In this document: piece by piece, positions 37,750-46,526 of the stretch
Layout: the number at the start of each line of letters is the position of its first letter
How positions within the stretch are numbered: position 1 is the stretch's first letter
DNA from: Pandoraea sp. PE-S2T-3
Lineage (GTDB): Bacteria > Pseudomonadota > Gammaproteobacteria > Burkholderiales > Burkholderiaceae
Direction of reading: 5' to 3'
DNA length: 64,000 nt
Assembly: GCF_002179965.1 (NCBI RefSeq)
Contig: NZ_NGUQ01000007.1
Span: 248,001 to 312,000, forward strand
Notes under the pieces: model-generated
What the model saw: only the letters and a program-made list of their open reading frames with translations
What the model was told of the DNA's origin: nothing
Databases searched by the model: none
Position numbers and translations under genes: made by a program

Positions 37750-39408
37750 ATGAATCCCACCAGCACTCCGCATCACGGCAGGACCTTTTTATTCGATGAT
37801 TTCTCGTTGGATGGCAGCGGCGTCCTGACACAGGCGGATCGACAGACCAGCCTGCCGCCCAAGGAAGCTGCGGTGTTGCGCGTGTTGCTCGAAGCGGCGG
37901 GAGACACCGTCAGCAAGGACACGCTGCTGAGCCTCGTATGGCCGCAGCAGGACGTGAGCGAGGAGTCGCTTACGCGTTGCATCTACGCCGTTCGGCGCTT
38001 GCTGCGCGAAAAGAAGGCCGATCGCATTGTCGAAACGGTCTATGGCACGGGGTACCGCATCCGGCGCTCGGTGGCCATCGTGTCGGCGGCATCGCGCGCG
38101 ACGGCGCTCTGCACGTTAGCGGTCATGCCGTTTCGGATGCAGAACCCCTCACAGGCACTGATCCTGCATGATCGGCTGGTCACACGGCTCTTTGAGTACA
38201 CCGCCTACGGCCTGCGCGTATTGCCTGCATCGATTACCCGCACCTCTCTCGAATGTCACGACATCGCCACTTTCGTTGAACGGTTCTCGCCTGACTTCTA
38301 TGTGTGCGGCCATCAGATCGACGACACGCGCCTGCGCATCGAGCTGGTCGACTCGGCGGGCCATCAGTTGCTCTTCAGCGAAGACTTCCTGATCGCCGAC
38401 AATGCGGGCGGACTGCCGATCGAACTTCGGATCACCGACATGATCACGAAGCACGTGCCCGGCCTCACCGCGTCGGTGCATCTCTCGCAGTCATTCGACA
38501 CGTTCGATACCGCCACGACATTCCTTCACGCGCGCTTCAAGCTCCAGCAGCACACCCCGTCCAGCCTGCGTCAGTCGTTGCAGCTCTTCCATCAATGCGT
38601 GGGCGGCGGTGCTTCGCGCACGTCACCGTATTGCGGACAGGCCGAGTGTTATCTCGCGCTCGCGCATCTGGGGTTGTTCGATCAGAAGGCCGCGATGCAA
38701 GGCGCACGAGGGGCGGTGGAAGCCGCACTCGCGCTGGCGCCGCGCGACCCCCACGCGATCAGCCTGCTCGCGATTTTGCACAGCATGAAGTTCGAGTGCA
38801 GCGTCGCCAACATTCTGTTTGACCGGGCCTTGTGGTCGGCACCCGCCAACCCGTATGTGCGCTACCACCATGCGTGGCATTGCATGCTCGCGGGGCAAGC
38901 TGCGGCAGCCGAAGTCGCCCTAGATATCGCACTGGAACACGATCCGAGTTTTGTGGCCGCCGCCATGCTCAAGGCGTGGGCCATGTTCTTCGACCGGCGC
39001 ACCGACGAGGCGATTCGCTTCGCGCGGGAGAACCTGCAACGGCATGGTCAATATCATCCGGTGCTCACCAGCACGATGGCGGTAATGTTGTCGCATCAGG
39101 GGCACCATGAAGCCGCAGAAACGCTGGTGCGCACATTGCGTGAAACCGGTGACGACACGGGGTTGCTGCTCATCAATCGCCACTACGTGGAACTTGGTCG
39201 CGGGGGCACCGTGGCGACACGCGCCAGTGCCCAACTGTTGGCCGAAGTGGATTGCCGTCAGGTGCGGGCGGGCTTGTTGCCGTTGATTCTGCGCGTGCAC
39301 GGTTTGACCGCCGCACGCGAGACCTGGCGGAAAATGCGGATGGACTGGTATCCGTGGCAACGCTTCTATCGCCACGACCCGCGACTCGACACGTTGTTCT
39401 CGATTTGA
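37750..39408 (+). CDS. HilA-like transcriptional activator (OmpR/ToxR-type winged helix plus TPR-like region)
   Basis: A 552-residue regulator, almost exactly the length of Salmonella HilA (553). Residues about 12-108 form an OmpR/PhoB-type winged helix: LPPKEAAVLRVLLEAAGDTV, SKDTLLSLVWPQQDVSEESL, TRCIYAVRRLLREK and ETVYGTGYRI. The C-terminal 300 residues are helical with TPR-like repeats (PYCGQAECYLALAHLGL, PYVRYHHAWHCMLAGQAAAA). There is no receiver domain or transmembrane helix. It lies between the effector operon and the translocator operon. In Salmonella, HilA activates the prg/org and inv/spa operons; the same role here is inference. The Shine-Dalgarno sequence is weak. Confidence 0.8.
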   Translation: MNPTSTPHHGRTFLFDDFSLDGSGVLTQADRQTSLPPKEAAVLRVLLEAAGDTVSKDTLLSLVWPQQDVSEESLTRCIYAVRRLLREKKADRIVETVYGTGYRIRRSVAIVSAASRATALCTLAVMPFRMQNPSQALILHDRLVTRLFEYTAYGLRVLPASITRTSLECHDIATFVERFSPDFYVCGHQIDDTRLRIELVDSAGHQLLFSEDFLIADNAGGLPIELRITDMITKHVPGLTASVHLSQSFDTFDTATTFLHARFKLQQHTPSSLRQSLQLFHQCVGGGASRTSPYCGQAECYLALAHLGLFDQKAAMQGARGAVEAALALAPRDPHAISLLAILHSMKFECSVANILFDRALWSAPANPYVRYHHAWHCMLAGQAAAAEVALDIALEHDPSFVAAAMLKAWAMFFDRRTDEAIRFARENLQRHGQYHPVLTSTMAVMLSHQGHHEAAETLVRTLRETGDDTGLLLINRHYVELGRGGTVATRASAQLLAEVDCRQVRAGLLPLILRVHGLTAARETWRKMRMDWYPWQRFYRHDPRLDTLFSI

Positions 39409-39441
39409 AAACGGCCCCCCGCTGGCAACGACGGGGGGCCG
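39408..39441 (-). terminator. Strong hairpin terminator between convergent regulator and translocator operons
   Basis: Perfect 10-bp arms CGGCCCCCCG (39412-39421) and CGGGGGGCCG (39432-39441). On the minus strand it is followed by TTTTC, giving a rho-independent terminator for the sip operon. The plus-strand side lacks a T-run. Confidence 0.8.
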
Positions 39442-39478
39442 AATCGGCATGACACTCACGGCATCCGGGCTGTCTTGG

Positions 39479-40042
39479 TTACTGCAATACCCTGTCGTTC
39501 GTGGATGCCGCGATCAGACCTTGCGCAGACAAGGTTGGCGGTCCATCGAACCAACCGAGCCCGGCGAGCATGGCCGCGACGAGCGGGTTCTTGCGAATCT
39601 CGTCGCTGGCCGTCGAACCGCGCAGAAACAACGCCAGTGCGAAAGCACACAACGACTCGCGTTGCGGATGCTCCGCGAGCATCGTGATCACGCTGCCCAA
39701 CACGTCGCCCAGCAAGCGCGCTTCGCCGCTCGCAAAGCGCTCGAAGATCGTGCGTTGATGCATCGCATCGCGCGGCAGAACGGCGTCGCGCATGGCCATG
39801 TACTGGCGGCGCAGCGCGATATCGTCGAGCGGCGCAGGGTCGAGCGCATCGCGGATCACCCGCATCAGGACCACACCGATCGACGTGGCATCGCCGCTGG
39901 CAAACATCACCGACAGATACCCCTGCGACGGGAGATTGCGCAACGGGCCCGCACGAAACCCGGCGCGGCGCGCACAAGGGGCCAACACGGGTGGCACCCG
40001 CAGGCGAGCCGCATCACAGAGCACGCCGCTCACCCGGCTCAC
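39479..40042 (-). CDS. Unidentified protein at the end of the translocator operon
   Basis: A 187-residue protein. Its GTG start at 40040-40042 overlaps the sipD stop (GTGA) and has AAGGGG upstream, so it is very likely translated with sipD. The N-terminal 35 residues are basic; the C-terminal 140 look helical (SIGVVLMRVIRDALDP, VLGSVITMLAEHPQRESLCAFALALF). I see no acyl-carrier Ser motif (so not IacP) and no SipA-like sequence. In Salmonella the position after sipD is taken by sipA. Function unknown. Confidence 0.65.
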   Translation of the reverse strand: MSRVSGVLCDAARLRVPPVLAPCARRAGFRAGPLRNLPSQGYLSVMFASGDATSIGVVLMRVIRDALDPAPLDDIALRRQYMAMRDAVLPRDAMHQRTIFERFASGEARLLGDVLGSVITMLAEHPQRESLCAFALALFLRGSTASDEIRKNPLVAAMLAGLGWFDGPPTLSAQGLIAASTNDRVLQ

Positions 40043-41163
40043 CTGAGATACCCCTTGCAGACTTCGAGCGTGGCATTGATCGTGGCGCTCAGTATCTTGA
40101 CGAGGTTGTCGTAGACCGAGTTGGCCGTCGAATAGCGCTGCATCAGAGACTGCATCGATGTCTTGATCAGGTTCTCCTGCGAGGTGAAACCGGAGCGCCA
40201 GATGTCGAGCTCGAAGGGGTTCATCACGCCGCTGGCGGGCACGTTCTCGATCATGCGATCGAGCGGCGCCGTGTCGATGACGACGACATACTTGCCGCTG
40301 CCTTCCGGCTGCTCCTTCAGGCTTCGCTCGGGCAGGCCCAGATCCTTGAGCCACTTCTCGGCGGCCTCCTTGGTCGTCCCCTCGATCCCGTCGGCGTCCT
40401 TGCCCTGAGGCGGGAACAGCACGGCGGCGGGATTGGGGAGCTCGAACGCGGCTTTGACCTCCTCCAGCGCTGCCTTAAGCGCCGCCACATCCAATGTGAC
40501 CTTCTCGCCCTTGTCGTCCGCCTTGATCCACGTCGACAGCTTGGCGACGATCTTGCTTATCGCATCGTTGAATTTGAGATATTTGTCGGCCGCGTCGCCA
40601 TAGACCGTCAGGTAGTCGTCTTTCATCTTGCCGATCATCTCGGCAATCTTCTCCCACAGCTCGGCATTGCTCATGCTCGTGTCGTCCGCCGATGGCGGCA
40701 ACTCTCCGGCCTCGGGCGCCGGGGCTTCGCGTCGCGCCTCGGGGGCGCCCTGAGCCTTCGGACCGCCCGGCCCCTCCGGATTGCCTTGCAGACCCGGCAC
40801 GCTGCTACGCATCGCTTTCACGATGTCATCGCGCACCTTATCGGCGATGGGCACCTCGATGGCTGCCAGTCCGCGAATGCGGCGCGAGAGATCGTGCGCC
40901 CCCACCGCCGCCGCGTCACGTGTCGCTTGCGTGGGGGATTGCATGCGAATCTCCCGATCAAGCGTGCGCAGTCGATCGCTCAGGTTGCCGATCGCCTGAA
41001 GGGCCCCCGCGAGCAACACCACGTCGCCCGTCAGTGCGTCATCGGGGGCGGTGTCAGAGTCGGCAAGGAACGGCTCACCGGGCGGACGCCCGCCCAACGC
41101 CGGGGTATCGACACTTGGCGGCAACGGGCTCCGCCGATAGGTGGCATTGACGGTTTCGCTCAT
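40039..41163 (-). CDS. sipD: T3SS needle-tip protein SipD/IpaD/BipD homologue
   Basis: A 374-residue hydrophilic protein that would cap the needle and regulate secretion. The central block ELWEKIAEMIGKMKDDYLTV, YLKFNDAISKIVAKLSTWI and the C-terminal helix ENLIKTSMQSLMQRYSTANS followed by VYDNLVKILSATINATLEV are the classic IpaD-family coiled-coil segments. The N-terminal third is variable and includes a proline/glutamate-rich stretch. GGAGAGACC precedes the ATG. It follows sipC by 27 bases and overlaps the unknown 187-residue gene. Confidence 0.92.
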   Translation of the reverse strand: MSETVNATYRRSPLPPSVDTPALGGRPPGEPFLADSDTAPDDALTGDVVLLAGALQAIGNLSDRLRTLDREIRMQSPTQATRDAAAVGAHDLSRRIRGLAAIEVPIADKVRDDIVKAMRSSVPGLQGNPEGPGGPKAQGAPEARREAPAPEAGELPPSADDTSMSNAELWEKIAEMIGKMKDDYLTVYGDAADKYLKFNDAISKIVAKLSTWIKADDKGEKVTLDVAALKAALEEVKAAFELPNPAAVLFPPQGKDADGIEGTTKEAAEKWLKDLGLPERSLKEQPEGSGKYVVVIDTAPLDRMIENVPASGVMNPFELDIWRSGFTSQENLIKTSMQSLMQRYSTANSVYDNLVKILSATINATLEVCKGYLR

Positions 41164-41190
41164 CTGGCTGGTCTCTCCAAAGGCCGTTGA

Positions 41191-42291
41191 TCACGCACGA
41201 ATATTCCCCGCGATGAGGCCCATCGCACTCGTACGTGACTGCATCGCGGTGTCGATCGCCTTAAGCATGTCGGCAATCATGGCGCTGTCGCGATTGGCCT
41301 GCTCCTGCGTCGAACCGGTGGAGTCCTTGTGAACCTGCGATGCGGCATCCTTCTGGCGCTGATCAGCCTGAGCGATGGACTCCGCGTAGCGGCCGGACCC
41401 GGTCGCGATACTGCCGGTGGTGCCGGCCAGTTGCATCAGCGCCTGCCCTTTGGTGCGTTGCGCTTCGAGCGGGTTGATCGTGTCGGCGGCGACGGCAGGC
41501 GGCGGCGTCTCCGGCACATCGGGGGCGGGGGGCGTGGGTGGTGCCGGCGGCGTTGGCGGAACCGGTGACGTCAGTGGCACGTCCGGCAGATCCGGCAGAT
41601 CCGGCGCGCCGGCGACACTCGGCGTGACGCCGGTATCGAGTCGGGGGGTCGGTGACGACAAAGCAGACGAAGATGGCGTCGGCGTCGGCACATCAGGCGT
41701 CACATCCTGCCTGAGCGCGCTGGCTGGCGCGGCCACGGTCTTCAGTTGCTGGAACGCACCTGCGCCAGCCATCCCCAGCGATATGGTGGCGCCCGAGATG
41801 TTGCCCATCATGTTGGCGAGACCGCCCTTCTTGATGGCCTCGACCGAAGCCTTCAGCGACTCTGCGTTCATCTGCGTCAACGCGCTGCGCAGTTTGATGT
41901 CGTTCTCGAACGCCTTCTGGAAGAACGCGAAGAACTGCAACAGCAGCATGCCCTGCTTCGACATGATGCCGCCGAAGCCGCTGTCGCTGTCGCCGAGCGG
42001 CTTGTCATCGACGGCGGCATCCCGATTGTCGGGCATCCCGCGATTCATATCCCGACTGCCCGCCGCATCGATCTGGCGGAGCAGATCTTGCGCCGCAAGG
42101 CGATCCGCCAGCGCAGAAGGCTCGTTCAGCGCGGGCAGCGTCGCCTCGCCCTGCAAGCGCGTCTGACGTTTCGCGTCGGCATCGGGATCGAACAGGCGCG
42201 GTATTCCCGCGATCGGTGGCACCGCATTCCAGCCGGGCGGTGACGGGTTCGGTGCGACAAATACCGGGCGGCTGTCGATAGCAAAGGTCAT
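41191..42291 (-). CDS. sipC: T3SS translocator SipC/IpaC/BipC homologue
   Basis: A 366-residue minor translocator that would insert into host membranes with SipB. The block SKQGMLLLQFFAFFQKAFEN, the glycine-rich hydrophobic segment MMGNISGATISLGMAGAGAF and the C-terminal MLKAIDTAMQSRTSAMGLIA are family features. A proline-rich insert with repeats of PPTPPAPP lies in the second half, which is unusual. It is 15 bases downstream of sipB and shares the operon with sicA. Confidence 0.88.
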   Translation of the reverse strand: MTFAIDSRPVFVAPNPSPPGWNAVPPIAGIPRLFDPDADAKRQTRLQGEATLPALNEPSALADRLAAQDLLRQIDAAGSRDMNRGMPDNRDAAVDDKPLGDSDSGFGGIMSKQGMLLLQFFAFFQKAFENDIKLRSALTQMNAESLKASVEAIKKGGLANMMGNISGATISLGMAGAGAFQQLKTVAAPASALRQDVTPDVPTPTPSSSALSSPTPRLDTGVTPSVAGAPDLPDLPDVPLTSPVPPTPPAPPTPPAPDVPETPPPAVAADTINPLEAQRTKGQALMQLAGTTGSIATGSGRYAESIAQADQRQKDAASQVHKDSTGSTQEQANRDSAMIADMLKAIDTAMQSRTSAMGLIAGNIRA

Positions 42292-42306
42292 GTGTTCTCT
42301 CCGGGA

Positions 42307-44028
42307 TCAGGCACGTACGTTGTTCAGGATGAAGCGTCCCGCGTCGTTCTGGTTCTTCGCCGCATCGGACATCGCCGTCAACAGATTGGTGACGAAGTTA
42401 TCCGACGACGTGAAGCTCTGTGCCGCCTGTTTCACCCACTCGCTGACCTTGTCGAGCGTTTGGCGCGAGATCTCCATTTCGGCGGTAAGGTCCGTCGCGT
42501 TCTTGTCGAACACGCCTGCTGCGACCTGCCCGCCGGCCTGCGTGCCCGTCAGACCCAACTCCCCGCCAACGGCGACCTTCGTCATCACATTGCCGATGAC
42601 CTGCCCACTGCCTTCGTTGACCCCCATGCGCGAGGAAATCGCCGCCACGGCCTGATTCATCAGCTTGCTGCCCGCCTTGATCGATTCGCGTATCAGATCG
42701 GGCACGATCTTCTTCACCGTCTCGCCGATCAAATTCCCAATGGTGCCGCCCAGCTTGCTGGCCACGGCCGAGCCCACCACCATCGTCAACGCGAGCACGG
42801 CGATGATGGCGATGGCCGCAACCACGGCACCGATCACGCCGCCGATGATCTCGGCCGTCTCTTTGGCGACGCCCATCTTTTCGAGGAGCCCGCCGATGGC
42901 GCCACCGATTGCCGCCGCCAGCGGCTGGATCACGCTCGCCATCAACGGTTTGAGCGCTTCACCCAGCAACGAGAAGCCACTCAGCGCACCAACGGTCGTG
43001 TCGGTGAGCATGGCCCCGCCCATCACCACCAGCGGCGTGGTGAGCCCGCCGGTAAGTGCCGCCCCTACGATGCCCACGATGGTGATGACAGCGCCCAGAA
43101 TCTTGCCCAGCCAGCCCATCGTGCGGTTCAGTTGCTCGGCCTTTTTCACCTGATCGCGATAGTCGGCGTTGCGCTTTTCCAAATCCTTCTCGCGGGCGTC
43201 GCGTACCGTCTCGAAGAACTTCATGTCTTCTTCGATGGCTTTCTGTGCAGAGTCCCCCAGCAACTTCGCGTACATCGCCATCATGGCGAGCAGCGACTTG
43301 ATCTGTTCGAGATGCTGCTCGCCGTCTTCCCCCGGCGCCGCCTCCGGGGCCGACATCAGATCGCTCAGCAGTGCGTCGCTCTTCTTGACGGCGGCGGTGG
43401 CGGCATCGTGCGCCTTGCTCTGTGCCGATTTCGCATCGTCGAACTGCTTCGTTGCCGCGTCGAACTCCGCCTTGGCCGTATCGTGAGCCGTCTTGGCGGC
43501 GATGGCCTCGGGCGTATCCGGCGCCGCTGCATCGAGTGCCGCCTGCGTTTGCGCCAGCTTGTCGCGCGCCCGGTCGAGGGCGGTTCGCGCCTCACTCGTG
43601 ACCTGAGCGGCTGACTCGTAAGCACTCAACGCATCCTTGGCGTCGCGCAAGGCACTCATGAAGGCCTCGCCCTCTTTGGTTCGAACGGTCTGTTTTGACG
43701 ACTCCTGCGCCTGCCACTGCGCGAGGCGCGTCTCGATCTCCGCCAGCGAGCCGTTGCCCAGCATCTGCATCATGCGACCGATCAACGCCGTCAGGTCTGT
43801 CTCGCCCTGCGTGCGCGGAGGCTGTAATGCGGGCGCATCGGACATCGTTGCCGCCTTGTCCAGCGATGCAGGTGTCTTGTCGATACTGGCCGCCAACAAA
43901 TCGCGCAGCACGTTGTCGTTACCCACCAGCGGGGGGGGCACCGGCTTGCCGGCCGGGGTGAGCGTGAGGTCGCCGTCGCCAGCGCGCGACAGCGTCGGCA
44001 TTCTGCTGTCGATCGTGGTCGTATTCAT
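42307..44028 (-). CDS. sipB: T3SS major translocator SipB/IpaB/BipB homologue
   Basis: A 573-residue pore-forming translocator. The N-terminal half has long coiled coils (around residues 105-300). Two hydrophobic regions typical of the family follow: TMGWLGKILGAVITIVGIVG and AEIIGGVIGAVVAAIAIIAV. The C-terminus (SDNFVTNLLTAMSDAAKNQ, FILNNVRA) matches the IpaB/SipB end. The ATG overlaps the sicA stop (ATGA). SicA is the expected chaperone. Confidence 0.93.
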   Translation of the reverse strand: MNTTTIDSRMPTLSRAGDGDLTLTPAGKPVPPPLVGNDNVLRDLLAASIDKTPASLDKAATMSDAPALQPPRTQGETDLTALIGRMMQMLGNGSLAEIETRLAQWQAQESSKQTVRTKEGEAFMSALRDAKDALSAYESAAQVTSEARTALDRARDKLAQTQAALDAAAPDTPEAIAAKTAHDTAKAEFDAATKQFDDAKSAQSKAHDAATAAVKKSDALLSDLMSAPEAAPGEDGEQHLEQIKSLLAMMAMYAKLLGDSAQKAIEEDMKFFETVRDAREKDLEKRNADYRDQVKKAEQLNRTMGWLGKILGAVITIVGIVGAALTGGLTTPLVVMGGAMLTDTTVGALSGFSLLGEALKPLMASVIQPLAAAIGGAIGGLLEKMGVAKETAEIIGGVIGAVVAAIAIIAVLALTMVVGSAVASKLGGTIGNLIGETVKKIVPDLIRESIKAGSKLMNQAVAAISSRMGVNEGSGQVIGNVMTKVAVGGELGLTGTQAGGQVAAGVFDKNATDLTAEMEISRQTLDKVSEWVKQAAQSFTSSDNFVTNLLTAMSDAAKNQNDAGRFILNNVRA

Positions 44029-44591
44029 GCGGCCTCCTTGGCGCTTGCGCGCTTGTCCTTCACGTCCTGTCCGTTTTGCAAACTCTGTGCGCCGTTGGTG
44101 TCCTCTGATTCCTGTGGCGCAGGGCTATCGAGCGCGCTCAGATAGGCCACGGCCCGGGCACATAACTCGGCATCGGCACTGCTCTCGCTCACGAGCGCGA
44201 AACACTCACGTGCAGCCACGGGGTCTTGCATCATCATCTGACACTGCCCGGCATAGAACACCGGACGATAGTCGTTCTTGCCGACCGCGAAGGCCATGGC
44301 GTACAGATCGACCGCCTTCTGATATTCGGCTTTCAACTGGCACACGGCCGCCAGACCGACGATGTACTCCGAGTTGTAGAAGTCGTAGATGCACAGGAAG
44401 CGGAAGAACGCTTCAGCCTGCGCCAACTGTCCTTTGCAGTAGAAGTCGTAAGCATGCGCGTACAGACCGTCCATGGTCTCGCTCGAAATGCCGTGAATGT
44501 CTTTCAGACTGGCCCCGGCGATGACCGCGTCCCAGATCGCGCCTGTGGCACGCACCGCTTCCGTTTCGAACTGCTTTGTCTCGTTTGACAT
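44025..44591 (-). CDS. sicA: Class II T3SS translocator chaperone SicA/IpgC/BicA
   Basis: A 188-residue TPR protein that binds SipB and SipC before secretion and, in Salmonella, co-activates with InvF. Three TPRs can be read, with YAHAYDFYCKGQLAQAEAFF, YIVGLAAVCQLKAEYQKAVD and PVFYAGQCQMMMQDPVAARE. The ATG at 44589-44591 has a perfect AAGGAGG. The C-terminal 30 residues are a polar extension. The reading frame continues open upstream for 238 codons to another well-placed start at 45305, so an N-terminally extended form of 426 residues is possible. It overlaps sipB by four bases. Confidence 0.93.
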   Translation of the reverse strand: MSNETKQFETEAVRATGAIWDAVIAGASLKDIHGISSETMDGLYAHAYDFYCKGQLAQAEAFFRFLCIYDFYNSEYIVGLAAVCQLKAEYQKAVDLYAMAFAVGKNDYRPVFYAGQCQMMMQDPVAARECFALVSESSADAELCARAVAYLSALDSPAPQESEDTNGAQSLQNGQDVKDKRASAKEAA

Positions 44592-45305
44592 TACTTTTCC
44601 TCCTTCCGATACCCGACACCGGGTGAGTCGTCGACCGGCCAATCGGCCGGTCGGTAGAAATCCATTCGGCAACGCGCCGGCACCGCGCCAGTTGGCGACC
44701 CGGGTTGCCCTGCCTGTCTTGCCCTGCGTTGCCATGGGATGCGCGATGACACCCCGTGCGTCCTTCACGGCCGCGACACCCGCGCTCTCGCGCCGGTCGC
44801 TGCGCATGACCATCCGGGGCAGCGGCAACGATGCGAGGCAACGGACCCAGCCATCGGCACTGCCCGCGCGCACGGCGCGGTAACAGTCGTCGGCCCGTGC
44901 CGACGCCGCTCGCGCCTCGGCGGTGGCATGCTGAGATTTGTGAATTGCCCGCGTGTACTGCGGGTCGCCTGGCGAGAGAACGTCCAGTACGACCTGTGTC
45001 TCGGCCACGGCATAGTCCGCCGCCATCGCCACCTGCTGACTCGCGGCAAACGCCTCGCGTGTTCGCACGTGCCCGGCCTCGGTGTGACGCGCCGAGACGC
45101 GCAGTGCCAGCACCGTCTGTCGTCGCACCAACGTGGACGATGCGATCACGCCGTACGGCGACGATGCCCCGCGCACATCGAGCGACCGGATAAACCCCGT
45201 GGGCAACGTAATGCCGTCATCGCGGGCGACCTGCATGAGTCTCGTCATCGCCGCCCCCGCAATCGCGTGAAGCGTGTCCTGCATCTCGTCGCCATGTCGT
45301 CCCAT
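44592..45305 (-). CDS. Open frame with strong RBS running without stop into sicA
   Basis: A 238-codon frame between spaS and sicA. The ATG at 45303-45305 has GGGAGGATCG directly upstream. Codons are GC-rich at third positions as in neighbouring genes, and the protein (MQDTLHAIAGAAMTRLMQVA, GVIASSTLVRRQTVLALRVS, AETQVVLDVLSPGDPQY) looks like a real product. There is no stop before sicA, so it would end as the N-terminal part of a 426-residue fusion unless a stop was lost or mis-sequenced. No family recognised. Salmonella and Burkholderia have spaS and sicA adjacent with nothing between. Confidence 0.5.
44611..44652 (-). promoter_or_regulatory. Two hairpins just upstream of the sicA ribosome binding site
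   Basis: GACCGGCC (44633-44640) and GGCCGGTC (44645-44652) form a perfect 8-bp stem with a 4-base loop. A smaller stem ACCCG/CGGGT lies at 44611-44624, only about 5 bases from the AAGGAGG of sicA. They sit inside the open frame upstream of sicA and could affect its translation; there is no T-run. Confidence 0.4.
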
Positions 45306-45424
45306 CGATCCTCCCGATCGTTCAAACCATTGGGGAGCCTCACGTTGCTGCGTTTCGCAGTCAGCGGCGTCCCGATGAGCTTCATTAAACCAACCTGCGA
45401 CGTGAATAACTTGCAGAAAGCGGC

Positions 45425-46525
45425 TTATTCCCGGCGAACTTCCGACGGATCGTTGACTCCGCCGCCGGCCGGACCGGCGTCGGCAAGATCGTCCTGCGCG
45501 CCGGCGCGCTCGACATCGTCGAGCCATTGCAGCAGGCGCATGATGGCGTCCAGGTCTTCGAGGGCGACGAACGTGTAGCGGCGATGCGTGCGATACAGTT
45601 GTCGCGCGAGTCTCACGTCGCGGATGACAGGCACCCCCACCGACTCGGCATAGGCCCGTACGGCCATCGCGCGCTGATTGGTTTCCATCACCGAGATAAA
45701 AGGCAACGCAATGACATCGGGCCGAAAATAGATGCCCACGGCAATATGGGTGGGATTGGCGACGATCAAGCGTGAATCGCGAATGTCGGCGCGCATCGGC
45801 TCCGACAGCAACTCGTGGTGAGACTCACGGCGCCGCGACTTGATTTCGGGGTTGCCTTCGCTGTCCTTGTGCTCGCGCTTGACCTCCTGCACCTCCATCC
45901 GGTGCTCGCGGATGAACAGCCAGAACTCGACCATGGCGTCGAGCACGGCAATCGGTGCGATACATGCCAACGCGATCCACGCGAGCTTGCCGATGAGCAC
46001 CGCCCACGCGGCGGCGACACCGGCCGGACTCATGTGAACCTGCGCGAACAACAGGCCGCGGCCGTCGAACCAGAGCGCCAGGGCAATGCCCGCAAAGCTC
46101 ATGAGATACAGCACCGACTTCAGGGCATCCTTCATGGTGCGCAGGCTGAATATCTTCTTGGCACCCTGCAAGGGATTGAGCGCACCAAGATTGAACTTGA
46201 TGGCTTGGCTCGCCCAGACAAAACCGGTTTGCAGCATCGCGGGCAGTACCGCCGCCGCCGTACACACGAGCCACACCGGCGCCAGCATGCGCAAGCCGTG
46301 CTGAAACAGGCTGAGCGCATAAGCCTGCGGGTTGGCGAACGTCCCCTCGGCGAGCACCTGACGGTATTCCTGCATCAACCAGACGAGCGGATCGGTCGAC
46401 AGCACGAACAGCAGCCCGACGAAGACGAGCGTTACCGTCGTCAGCTCCTTGCTCTTGAACGATTGCCCCTTCTGGGAAGCATCGCGCAGGCGTTTGGCGG
46501 TCGGCTTCTCCGTCTTGGACGCCAC
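45425..46525 (-). CDS. spaS: T3SS export-gate switch protein SpaS (SctU)
   Basis: A 366-residue FlhB-family protein that switches substrate specificity. Four transmembrane helices precede a cytoplasmic domain with the autocleavage motif NPTH at residues 257-260 (RLIVANPTHIAVG). The N-terminus from a GTG start at 46523-46525 reads ASKTEKPTAKRLRDASQKGQ, the usual SpaS/YscU opening, with GGAG upstream; a longer reading to 46561 lacks support. It follows spaR by one base. Confidence 0.94.
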   Translation of the reverse strand: MASKTEKPTAKRLRDASQKGQSFKSKELTTVTLVFVGLLFVLSTDPLVWLMQEYRQVLAEGTFANPQAYALSLFQHGLRMLAPVWLVCTAAAVLPAMLQTGFVWASQAIKFNLGALNPLQGAKKIFSLRTMKDALKSVLYLMSFAGIALALWFDGRGLLFAQVHMSPAGVAAAWAVLIGKLAWIALACIAPIAVLDAMVEFWLFIREHRMEVQEVKREHKDSEGNPEIKSRRRESHHELLSEPMRADIRDSRLIVANPTHIAVGIYFRPDVIALPFISVMETNQRAMAVRAYAESVGVPVIRDVRLARQLYRTHRRYTFVALEDLDAIMRLLQWLDDVERAGAQDDLADAGPAGGGVNDPSEVRRE

Positions 46526-46526
46526 C

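Noticed and set aside
39456-39977. Alternative minus-strand frame overlapping the 187-residue gene
   Set aside because: The frame from 40042 is coupled to sipD with a Shine-Dalgarno sequence; this one has neither and is very arginine-rich.
39479-40042. IacP-like acyl carrier protein or SipA
   Set aside because: No phosphopantetheine Ser motif, and the protein is far too short for SipA.
44739-45578. Plus-strand open frame opposite the sicA extension
   Set aside because: The minus strand has a strong RBS and better codon pattern; the plus frame reads as an Arg/His-rich shadow.
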